64,000 bases of DNA from Pseudomonas sp. L5B5 (GTDB lineage: Bacteria > Pseudomonadota > Gammaproteobacteria > Pseudomonadales > Pseudomonadaceae). The notes below the pieces were generated by a model. The model was not told where the DNA came from. It saw only the letters and a list, made by a program, of their open reading frames with translations, and did no database searches. Shown one piece after another: positions 14,242 to 21,050 of the stretch (position 1 is its first letter; every line of letters starts with the position of its first letter). Both the position numbers and the translations under genes were made by a program. The stretch is taken from positions 5,191,001-5,255,000 of the forward strand of contig NZ_CP084742.1 of assembly GCF_020520285.1 (NCBI RefSeq). Reading direction: 5' to 3'.

Positions 14242-14430
14242 AAAAGGCCTCGTCAGGTAGACGTCGCAACATGAAGGAATGTTACAGCGCAGTGTAATCC
14301 GACATAAACAGGAGCATGAGCCCGCCGTGTGGGGGTGTGGTGATGAAATCTCGGAGCCGGCAGGCATGAACGCTTTTTTACCACTGCGCAAAGGTTTGCG
14401 CCATGCCCACTGACGGCGGATTGACGGGAC

Positions 14431-15060
14431 TTACAAACTGATGCCGACATCGAAGACGATACTGCGTCCCAGGTTGCTGCGCAGGAACTCCGGGGCATCC
14501 GGGTGGGCGAACAGCACGCGGGCGAAGGTTGGTCCCACCAGGGACAGCGAACGCCAACCCTGGCGCAGGTACTCGGTGGGAGGCGGGAAGTGGCTGTTGA
14601 GGTCCAGCACCTCGCGCTTGAGGGCCGCGAAGGCGATGATGTCCAGCTCCCCCAGGTTCATCCCGCGCTCTTGATAGTTACGGGCCTTCTTGCGCAAGGT
14701 CGGTGCCAGGCGCAGCAACAGTTCGCTGGCCGGGATGCGCTTGGGCTTGGCCTCGCGCCTTACCAGCTGGCTCAGGGAAAATGCGCTGCGCCGGCGCTGC
14801 AACTCGTCGCGCCACTCATCGTTGAGCCGGCGCCCCTCGTCGAGCACGAAAAACACCTCGAAGCTGGCCTCGCGAAACAGTACGTCCGGTGGTTCTTGCC
14901 CGGCGGCGGTGAATTCGTCGTTGCGATAGGGAATGTTCAGGCCTTGCAGCAGGCGCTGGCAAACCCAACGCTCACGCTCCCATTTGCGGGCATTGGACAG
15001 GAACGCGTTGGCTTGCTCGGCCTGGATGGTTAACAGGCGCAAGAAATCTGAGTCATCCAT
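14431..15060 (-). CDS. DUF1780 family protein
   Basis: A 209-residue soluble protein (MDDSDFLRLLTIQAEQANAFLSNARKWERERWV...) of the Pseudomonas-enriched DUF1780 family, related in fold to nuclease-like proteins according to family descriptions I recall. No signal peptide or membrane segment. Helical and rich in Arg/Leu. Function not established. It stands between DUF3094 and a divergent secreted protein gene, as in other pseudomonads. Confidence 0.75.
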   Translation of the reverse strand: MDDSDFLRLLTIQAEQANAFLSNARKWERERWVCQRLLQGLNIPYRNDEFTAAGQEPPDVLFREASFEVFFVLDEGRRLNDEWRDELQRRRSAFSLSQLVRREAKPKRIPASELLLRLAPTLRKKARNYQERGMNLGELDIIAFAALKREVLDLNSHFPPPTEYLRQGWRSLSLVGPTFARVLFAHPDAPEFLRSNLGRSIVFDVGISL

Positions 15061-15210
15061 ATCCCAAGCTTAGCGCCCAAATGTGACCTTAAGAACCTGG
15101 CTTGCGGAAAAAACACTTCGGTCTTTTCGTTGGCCGGCCGGTGAGGACTGGAGCCTTCCGAGGGGCGGTGTAGACTGTTCCGCGTCCAACCGATCGATAA
15201 GGAGTGTGCC

Positions 15211-15678
15211 GTGAAGCGCTGGTCAATGCTGTTGCTGGTCCTGTTGCCATGGTGGGCCCAAGCCCTTGAGATCGGGGAGCGGCTGGCGCCCTGGACCTTG
15301 CTGGACCAGTTCGATCAGGCCTACAGCCTCGACGGCCAGGCCCGGATCCTGCTGGTGGCGCGCAGCATGGAGGCGGCCAAGCTGGTAAATGCCGCGCTCA
15401 AGGACCAGCCCGAGGGATACCTGCAGGAGCGTCATGGCGTCTTTGTCGCCGATATCCAACGCATGCCTGCACTGATCGCCAGGATGTTTGCCGTCCCCGC
15501 CATGCGTGACTACCCCTACCGAGTGATGCTCGACCGCGAAGGTCGGGTGGCAGCGCGCTACCCGGTAGTCGGGGACAAGGTCCTGTGGCTGCAACTGCAG
15601 GATGGCCAGCTGGTTGCTCATCATGAATACACCAGCGCCGAGCAACTGGCCGCAGCACTGGAGCAGGCCCGGCCATGA
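15211..15678 (+). CDS. Secreted thioredoxin-fold-like protein without active cysteines
   Basis: 155 residues starting at GTG with a good ribosome site (AAGGAG). A signal peptide (about 1-18, ending WAQA) predicts a periplasmic location. The body has the look of a peroxiredoxin/thioredoxin fold: GERLAPWTLLDQFDQAYSLDG near the start and VMLDREGRVAARYPV later, but it contains no Cys at all, so redox catalysis of the usual kind is excluded. Its stop overlaps the start of the next gene (ATGA), so the two are coupled. Function unknown. Confidence 0.7.
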   Translation: MKRWSMLLLVLLPWWAQALEIGERLAPWTLLDQFDQAYSLDGQARILLVARSMEAAKLVNAALKDQPEGYLQERHGVFVADIQRMPALIARMFAVPAMRDYPYRVMLDREGRVAARYPVVGDKVLWLQLQDGQLVAHHEYTSAEQLAAALEQARP

Positions 15679-16364
15679 TCAGTTCGGCACTGCTGGCACC
15701 GCAGACGCTAGTGCTGGGCTGGGTGCTGTATGTGCCGCTGTTGCTCTGGGCAGTATGGCGGGCGCCCTGGGTCGAGCTGTTCGCCGACAACCGCCGTCAG
15801 CACCTGCTGTTCGGCACGGTGTTCGCCTTGTTCCTCTTGTGGCTGGTACGGCGGGATTTCGATACCGGAGTGTCCTACCACTTCATCGGCATGACGGCGG
15901 TGACCCTCTTGCTGGACTGGCCCCTGGCGATAGTCGGTGGCCTGACCGCCCAGTTGGGACTGCTGGCGCTGGGCCGCCAGGACCTGGCCGCCCTGGGTGT
16001 CAACGGGGTGTTGCTGATCCTGTTGCCGGTAGCGGTGACCGAGGCCTGTGCCTGGTTGGTGGAGCGGGCCCAGCCACGCAACCTGTTCGTGTATATCTTC
16101 TGTTCCGGCTTTTTTGCCGCCGCGCTCTCGGCACTCTTGTGCCTGCTCTGCGGACTGGGGCTTTTGTGGTTCGACGAGCGTTTTGCGATGCCTGAATGGC
16201 TGGAAGACTTCATCGGCTATCTGTGGCTGATCATCTTTCCCGAGGCGTTCATCAACGGCATGGTGGTCAGTGCACTGGTGGTGTTCTGCCCCGAGTGGCT
16301 GGAGACTTTCAACCGTACCCGCTACCTTTCGGCACCCTGGAAAGACGAGGACCCGCGCCCTTGA
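15675..16364 (+). CDS. CbiM-like integral membrane protein (energy-coupling factor transporter S/permease family)
   Basis: 229 residues with about six to seven membrane helices and short loops (LLFGTVFALFLLWLVRR, LLDWPLAIVGGLTAQLGLLALG, IFPEAFINGMVVSALVVF). The pattern fits the CbiM/ECF substrate-binding membrane family. No ATPase or T-component gene is nearby, so it is an orphan here. It overlaps the preceding secreted protein gene by four bases. Substrate unknown; a vitamin or metal is a guess from family membership. Confidence 0.65.
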   Translation: MISSALLAPQTLVLGWVLYVPLLLWAVWRAPWVELFADNRRQHLLFGTVFALFLLWLVRRDFDTGVSYHFIGMTAVTLLLDWPLAIVGGLTAQLGLLALGRQDLAALGVNGVLLILLPVAVTEACAWLVERAQPRNLFVYIFCSGFFAAALSALLCLLCGLGLLWFDERFAMPEWLEDFIGYLWLIIFPEAFINGMVVSALVVFCPEWLETFNRTRYLSAPWKDEDPRP

Positions 16365-16427
16365 TCCATATCAATTGCGGGCGCCAGGTCGCGCTGCATG
16401 CTCGGCAAAAATCCCAGGAGTGCGGTC

Positions 16428-16643
16428 ATGAGTGTTTACCAGTGGGCCCGGCAGGAAGTCTGCGACAGTCTGCAAAATGCCCAGCAGGAAGGGTTTGAGC
16501 CGGGGTTGAGCCTGCGGGCCCTGCTCAGTGCGGTGGTGCAGCAGAGCAAGGGCGTACGCACTATCGAGGACCTGGCAGATGAGTTGCAGTTCCTCGCGGA
16601 AAACCTCGACGACGATCAGGACTACAGCTTTATGCGGCCCTGA
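16428..16643 (+). CDS. Small conserved Pseudomonas protein
   Basis: 71 residues (MSVYQWARQEVCDSLQNAQQEGF...), acidic and helical, no signal or membrane segment. The ATG at 16428 has AGGAG eight bases upstream and is preferred over an earlier in-frame ATG. It lies about 60 bp downstream of the CbiM-like gene on the same strand and converges on yacG. Function unknown. Confidence 0.65.
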   Translation: MSVYQWARQEVCDSLQNAQQEGFEPGLSLRALLSAVVQQSKGVRTIEDLADELQFLAENLDDDQDYSFMRP

Positions 16644-16662
16644 TCGGCCTCGATGCGGGTAC

Positions 16663-16866
16663 TCAGTGGGCCCGGGGCGACAGTTCTTCGGAGAACAGCT
16701 CGTCCTCGGCATCCGGGCTCACTGGAATCTTGTGCTCCTCGGCAGCCCAGGCGCCCAGGTCGATCAGCTTGCAACGATCGGAACAGAATGGCCGGTTAAT
16801 GTTGGCCGGATTCCATTCCACAGGGGCGCCACAGGTTGGGCATTCGACGGTCAGGGGTTGGCTCAT
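16663..16866 (-). CDS. yacG: DNA gyrase inhibitor YacG
   Basis: A 67-residue zinc-finger protein that binds GyrB and blocks DNA binding by gyrase. The four zinc Cys are in CPTC (residues 9 and 12) and CSDRC (28 and 32), and the acidic C-terminal tail is present. Its start overlaps the stop of coaE by four bases; the coaE-yacG pair is conserved in gammaproteobacteria. Confidence 0.93.
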   Translation of the reverse strand: MSQPLTVECPTCGAPVEWNPANINRPFCSDRCKLIDLGAWAAEEHKIPVSPDAEDELFSEELSPRAH

Positions 16867-17486
16867 GACTGGCCTCCACGCAAAGTTAGATAAAAGTGAT
16901 GCAGACGTTCGACTTCGCTGTGCAACCAGGCACGGTCGCGATCATTGACCAGCACATCGTCGGCATGGCGTAGCCGTTCCTCGCGACTGGCCTGGGCCTG
17001 GAGAATGGCCTGGACCTGCTGTTCGCTGACCTGGTCACGCAGCAGGGTACGCTCGATCTGCAATTGCTGGGGCGCATCGATCACCAGGATCCGCTGGGTC
17101 ATCTGCGCCTGTCCCGACTCCACCAGCAACGGTGATACCAGGATTGCATAAGGCGATTGGGCACGGGCCAGGTGGCTGGCAATCTCCTCGGCGATCAGCG
17201 GGTGCAGCAGGGTCTCCAGCCAGCGCCGCTGTTGCGGGTCTTCGAAGATCAGCTGGCGTAGGGCTGCGCGGTCCAGCTGACCATCGGCTTGCAGCACGCC
17301 GTCACCGAAGTGCCGGGCGATCTGTTCCAGGGCCGGCCGTCCTGGTTCCACCACCCAGCGGGCGGCATGATCGGCATCGACCACATGGATTCCCAGGTCG
17401 ATGAAGTGCTGGGCCGCGGCGCTTTTGCCGCTGCCGATCCCGCCGGTAAGGCCGAGGATCCAGGGAGTGTTAACGGAGCGAGTCAT
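16863..17486 (-). CDS. coaE: Dephospho-CoA kinase
   Basis: CoaE phosphorylates the 3'-OH of dephospho-CoA, the last step of CoA synthesis. The 207-residue protein has the P-loop [13 protein letters not shown] at residues 13-25 and the CoA-binding Asp in [15 protein letters not shown]. It is the third gene of a tight pilC-pilD-coaE-yacG run with four-base overlaps on both sides. With panBCD later in the window, both ends of CoA synthesis are represented. Confidence 0.96.
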   Translation of the reverse strand: MTRSVNTPWILGLTGGIGSGKSAAAQHFIDLGIHVVDADHAARWVVEPGRPALEQIARHFGDGVLQADGQLDRAALRQLIFEDPQQRRWLETLLHPLIAEEIASHLARAQSPYAILVSPLLVESGQAQMTQRILVIDAPQQLQIERTLLRDQVSEQQVQAILQAQASREERLRHADDVLVNDRDRAWLHSEVERLHHFYLTLRGGQS

Positions 17487-18355
17487 TGGAAACCGACAAA
17501 CTGCAAATAGAAGTCGGTTATTTGACCACCCCAGAGCAGCGCAATCCAGCCGGCAATGGCCAGAAAGGGGCCAAAAGGGATAGGGCTCGAGACCCTAGCC
17601 TGGCGCAGGCGCAGAAGGACGCTGCCGATCAGGGCTCCAGCCAGGGACGCCAGCAGCAATGTCAGCGGCAGGATCTGCCAGCCGCCCCAGGCCCCCAGCA
17701 TGGCCAGCAGCTTGAAGTCGCCATGACCCATGCCGTCCTTGCCGGTCGCCAGCTTGAACAGCCAGAACACCGACCACAAAAGCAGGTAGCCGATCACGGC
17801 CCCCCACAGGGCGTCCGCCAGGCTCGTCAGCAGGCCGAAGCTGTTGACGAGCAACCCAAGCCACAGCAGCGGCAATACCAGTACGTCCGGCAGCAACTGA
17901 TGGTCGGCATCGATCAGGCTCATGGCCAGCAAGCCCCAGCTCAACAGCAACAGAAGGCCGGCCGTCCACCCGAAACCGAAATGCCAGGCAACGAACGCCG
18001 AGACCAGGCCGCAGGCCAGCTCGGTCAGGGGATAACGCATGCTGATGCGGGTTTTGCAGTGGGCGCAGCGGCCACCCAGGCACAGGTAGCTGAGCACTGG
18101 GATGTTGTGCCAGGGGCGAATCGGATGTGCGCAATGCGGACAATGGGAGTGGGGCAGCAGCAGGTTGTAGGGGGCGGCCGCAGGCTCCGGCGTCAGCCCG
18201 AGGATTTCGTGGGCCTGGGCTCGCCAGTCCCGCTCGAGCATTCGTGGCAGGCGCCAGGCCAGCACGTTGATGAAACTGCCGACGATCAGTCCCAGCACCA
18301 GGGACGCCAACACGAACGCCAGGGGATAAAGACTCAGGATTTCAGTCAAGGACAT
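17483..18355 (-). CDS. pilD: Prepilin peptidase / N-methyltransferase PilD
   Basis: A 290-residue inner-membrane aspartyl protease that cleaves type IV prepilin and pseudopilin leaders and methylates the new N-terminus. It shows the cytoplasmic four-Cys zinc site (CPHC and CAHC) after the first membrane helix and the two catalytic Asp motifs, [11 protein letters not shown] and GMGHGDFK. About eight membrane helices. In pseudomonads PilD also serves type II secretion, which may explain its retention here without pilB. Two bases separate it from pilC. Confidence 0.95.
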   Translation of the reverse strand: MSLTEILSLYPLAFVLASLVLGLIVGSFINVLAWRLPRMLERDWRAQAHEILGLTPEPAAAPYNLLLPHSHCPHCAHPIRPWHNIPVLSYLCLGGRCAHCKTRISMRYPLTELACGLVSAFVAWHFGFGWTAGLLLLLSWGLLAMSLIDADHQLLPDVLVLPLLWLGLLVNSFGLLTSLADALWGAVIGYLLLWSVFWLFKLATGKDGMGHGDFKLLAMLGAWGGWQILPLTLLLASLAGALIGSVLLRLRQARVSSPIPFGPFLAIAGWIALLWGGQITDFYLQFVGFQ

Positions 18356-18357
18356 GT

Positions 18358-19581
18358 TCAGATCGCTGTACCGAGTTGGAAGATGGGCAGGTACATGGCC
18401 AGCACCAGGGCACCGACGATACTGCCCAGGACGACCATGATCAAAGGCTCCATGAGACTGGCCAGGCTGTCCACCAGGTTGTCCACCTCGGCCTCATAAT
18501 GCACGGCGACCTTTTCCAGCAGATGATCGAGGGTTCCGGACTCTTCGCCGATGGCGGTCATCTGGATCGCCATCGCGGGAAAGACGCCGCTGGCGCGCAT
18601 GGCGAAGTTCAGTTGCATGCCGCTGGCGACCTGCAGGCGGATGCGCTCCACCGCCTGACGGTGCACGTTGTTGCCACTGGCTCCCGCGGCATACTCCAGA
18701 GCCTGGATCAGTGGCACACCAGCGGCGAACGTGGTGGCCAAGGTCCGGGCCAGGCGGGCCACGGCAGCCTTGTGCAGCAAGGGGCCGGTGAGCGGCAGGC
18801 GCAACAGGCCGGCATCCAGTCCATCGCGCAGGCGCGAGGAGCGTCGAAAAGCCAGGCGTGCACCGAATCCCAGCCCCAGGCAGGTGGCCAGAAGGCCCGC
18901 GCCGTGGTCCTGGATGAAATGCGAGAGGCTGATGACCCCGCGAGTCAGCAGCGGCAGTTGTGCGTTGAAACCGGCGAACAGGCTCTGGAACTGCGGGACG
19001 ACCTTGAGCAGCAGGATACTGCTGACGATGATTGCCACCGCGATCACCGCCAAGGGATAGACCATCGCCTTGTGCAGTCGGGCCTTGAGGCGCTCGCTCT
19101 TCTCCTTGTAGGTGGCGATGCGCTCGAGCAGGTTGTCCAGGGCTCCGGCCTGTTCACCCGCATCCACCAGGTTGCAGTACAGCGGGTCGAAATGGCGCGG
19201 GTGTCGGCGCAGTGCACTGGCCAGGCTGGAGCCGGCCTCGATATCGCGCTTGAGGCTGGCCAGCAATTGGCGCATCAGCGGCTGATCGAAATGTTCGGCG
19301 ATGATTTCCAAGGACTGCAGCAGCGGTACGCCGGCCTGGAACAGTGTTGCCAACTGCCGGGTGAACAGGGCGATATCCCGGGGCCTGATCCGTTGTCCCA
19401 GCTGGAGCAACCTCCGGGGCTTGCGTCGAATCCGCGTCGCAATGATGCCCTGCCTGCGCAGGCGGGCCCTGGCCAACGCCGGGCTGGCAGCACTCAATTC
19501 GCCCTGCATGACCTGTCCCTGGTGATTGGTGCCTTGCCAGAGGTAAACGCTGGCTGCTGGGGCAGGAATTGGTGCCGTCAT
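18358..19581 (-). CDS. pilC: Type IV pilus inner-membrane platform protein PilC
   Basis: 407 residues, two copies of the T2SF (GspF) domain (about 75-195 and 280-400), each with the helical bundle and GVPLLQSLEIIAE / GVPLIQALEYAAG signature, and three long membrane helices. PilC is the platform on which the assembly ATPase PilB works. The gene normally upstream, pilB, is missing; the next gene is divergent pilA. Start ATG at 19581. It is the first gene of pilC-pilD-coaE-yacG. Confidence 0.95.
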   Translation of the reverse strand: MTAPIPAPAASVYLWQGTNHQGQVMQGELSAASPALARARLRRQGIIATRIRRKPRRLLQLGQRIRPRDIALFTRQLATLFQAGVPLLQSLEIIAEHFDQPLMRQLLASLKRDIEAGSSLASALRRHPRHFDPLYCNLVDAGEQAGALDNLLERIATYKEKSERLKARLHKAMVYPLAVIAVAIIVSSILLLKVVPQFQSLFAGFNAQLPLLTRGVISLSHFIQDHGAGLLATCLGLGFGARLAFRRSSRLRDGLDAGLLRLPLTGPLLHKAAVARLARTLATTFAAGVPLIQALEYAAGASGNNVHRQAVERIRLQVASGMQLNFAMRASGVFPAMAIQMTAIGEESGTLDHLLEKVAVHYEAEVDNLVDSLASLMEPLIMVVLGSIVGALVLAMYLPIFQLGTAI

Positions 19582-19696
19582 GGTTCGGTCCTTGATCCGA
19601 CGGAGGGAGGTGCGCTGCTCGCCGGCGAGCCAGCGTCAGGGCATGCCTGTACCTGTCGAAGCCTAGTCTCGGGAAGCTGCCGAATAACGTCAGGAG

Positions 19697-19713
19697 CTGA
19701 CGAAATTTGTCAG
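19697..19713 (+). promoter_or_regulatory. Dyad upstream of pilA, candidate activator site
   Basis: A 17-bp near-palindrome ctgacgaaatttgtcag centred at 19705, about 106 bases before the predicted sigma-54 start site of pilA. This is the usual distance for an enhancer of a sigma-54 activator such as PilR. Assignment to PilR is inference. Confidence 0.45.
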
Positions 19714-19784
19714 TTAATGCAACTCCTGGCACTCAGACGCTTGAGCCACCAGCCGGGGGCCCGCGTATTCATTGGGTCTTGCCC

Positions 19785-19800
19785 TGGCACGGAGCCTGCT
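19785..19800 (+). promoter_or_regulatory. Sigma-54 promoter of pilA
   Basis: TGGCACG-GAGC-CTGCT, with the invariant GG at 19786-19787 and GC at 19798-19799, 12 bases apart, one mismatch from TGGCACR-N4-TTGCW. The start site is expected near 19811, giving a 49-base leader. PilA transcription by sigma-54 with PilSR is established in P. aeruginosa. Confidence 0.82.
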
Positions 19801-19859
19801 CTGCCCTTGGTGGCCCTTGCGGCCGTTCTTGCAACTTTCGTTCATGCCAGGAGGCACTC

Positions 19860-20276
19860 ATGAAAAAACAAGCAGGTTTTACCCTGATCGAATTGCTGGT
19901 GGTGGTCGCGATCATCGGCATCCTCGCCATGGTGGCGATGCCGTTGTATGCCAAGTATCAAGCGCGGGCCAAGGTCACCGCTGCGCTGGCGGAGGCCTCG
20001 GCCCTCAAGGCCGGGATGGAGGACCTGCTGGGCCAGGGCACTGATCCGACCCTGGCGCTGGCTGGAGGTACGGCGCAGACAGCCAATTGCCGGATGAGCG
20101 CGACGGGCACGGCGGCTACCGGGGAGGGCAGTATCGGCTGCATCATCCTCAACGCCCCGGGCCCCGTGCTGGACAAGAGCCTGACCCTGACCCGCTCGGC
20201 AACGGCCGGCTGGAGCTGCTCTACCACGGTGGAGGTCGACTATGCCCCCAAAGGTTGCGAGGTGCAGGGAGCATGA
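19860..20276 (+). CDS. pilA: Type IV pilin PilA
   Basis: A 138-residue prepilin with a six-residue leader ending in Gly, then the type IVa mature N-terminus FTLIELLVVVAIIGILAM with Glu at +5. PilD would cut after MKKQAG. The globular part carries four Cys (in NCRMS, GCIIL, WSCST and KGCEV), enough for two disulfides including the C-terminal D-loop. The ribosome site is GGAGG seven bases before the ATG at 19860. It is divergent from pilC and ended by a strong hairpin. It could build a full pilus only if an assembly ATPase is encoded elsewhere. Confidence 0.93.
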   Translation: MKKQAGFTLIELLVVVAIIGILAMVAMPLYAKYQARAKVTAALAEASALKAGMEDLLGQGTDPTLALAGGTAQTANCRMSATGTAATGEGSIGCIILNAPGPVLDKSLTLTRSATAGWSCSTTVEVDYAPKGCEVQGA

Positions 20277-20327
20277 GCCCGGGCTCACCATCGTGAAAAA
20301 ACTCGCAACTTGCACGCAGGGAAGCGG

Positions 20328-20359
20328 TTCATCATGCATTTTGCATGATGAAAATTTTT
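20328..20359 (+). terminator. Terminator of pilA (long dyad)
   Basis: Perfect 11-bp arms ttcatcatgca (20328-20338) and tgcatgatgaa (20342-20352) with a 3-base loop, followed by ATTTTT. It reads as an intrinsic terminator 52 bases after pilA. Its centre also lies about 98 bases before the predicted start of the BON gene, so it may double as an activator site. Confidence 0.7.
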
Positions 20360-20411
20360 CCTGTTTTATTTAACTATATGATTTTATTGAATATTTTTAC
20401 GGATATAAGTT

Positions 20412-20427
20412 TGGCACAGCACCTGCA
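20412..20427 (+). promoter_or_regulatory. Sigma-54 promoter of the BON-domain gene
   Basis: TGGCACA-GCAC-CTGCA with GG at 20413-20414 and GC at 20425-20426, 12 bases apart, one mismatch from consensus. Predicted start near 20438, giving a leader of about 55 bases. Confidence 0.75.
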
Positions 20428-20492
20428 ATATCCCTGATAACCCTGCTGCCAGGACACGGCGCAGGCTTTCCAGAAAAACAGGAGTTACTCGT

Positions 20493-20849
20493 ATGAAGAA
20501 GTTCGCTATTGCTGCTGCAACTGCTACCGCTCTGACCCTGACCATGGCCAACGCAGCCTTTGCGCAGTCCACCCAAGGCACCCAAACCCCGATGGTGGTG
20601 GCTGCCGGTGAAGTGACCAAGGCCAAAGAGGCCACCTCCGATACCTGGATCACCACCAAAGTGAAAAGCGACCTGGTAACCGAGAAAGGCATTCCTGGCA
20701 CCGACATCAAGGTCGAAACCAACAAGGGCGTCGTATCGCTGTCGTCCACTGTAGCTATCACCGAAGCGCAAAAAGCCACGGCGGTAGCAATCACCAAGAA
20801 AATCAAGGGCGTGAAGGCAGTCTCCGCTGACGGCCTGAAAGCCGAGTAA
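20493..20849 (+). CDS. Periplasmic BON-domain (OsmY-like) protein
   Basis: 118 residues: signal peptide (1-24, ending NAAFA) and one BON domain (about 45-115: SDTWITTKVKSDLVTEKGIPGTDIKVETNKGVVSL in pieces, ending KIKGVKAVSADG). BON domains bind phospholipid or act in envelope-stress proteins such as OsmY, which normally has two. The ATG has AGGAG upstream. The sigma-54-type promoter suggests control by nitrogen, carbon or another activator-dependent signal rather than the RpoS control known for osmY. Confidence 0.85.
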   Translation: MKKFAIAAATATALTLTMANAAFAQSTQGTQTPMVVAAGEVTKAKEATSDTWITTKVKSDLVTEKGIPGTDIKVETNKGVVSLSSTVAITEAQKATAVAITKKIKGVKAVSADGLKAE

Positions 20850-20880
20850 GAGTCGCCTCCAGTCTGAACAGGCGCAGGAT

Positions 20881-20976
20881 GCGGCAGGCAAGAGGCCTGC
20901 CGCTTCCTTCAAGGGTTCATGCGGAAGATCACAAGGATGTGATCATTACAGGCCCCGGCACATGTGTCGGGGCCTG
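20881..20976. terminator. Double hairpin between convergent BON gene and DUF748 gene
   Basis: Two stems: gcggcaggc / gcctgccgc (20881-20903), followed by a T-rich stretch, and aggccccg / cggggcct (20950-20975), followed by gttctatt. Both suit the end of the BON transcript; the second may also serve the convergent gene. Confidence 0.65.
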
Positions 20977-21050
20977 TTCTATTGGGCGGGGTTTGATGGT
21001 TGCACGTGCCTAGCGCAAAGGGAGCACCGGGCGTGGGCCCGGTGTATGAC

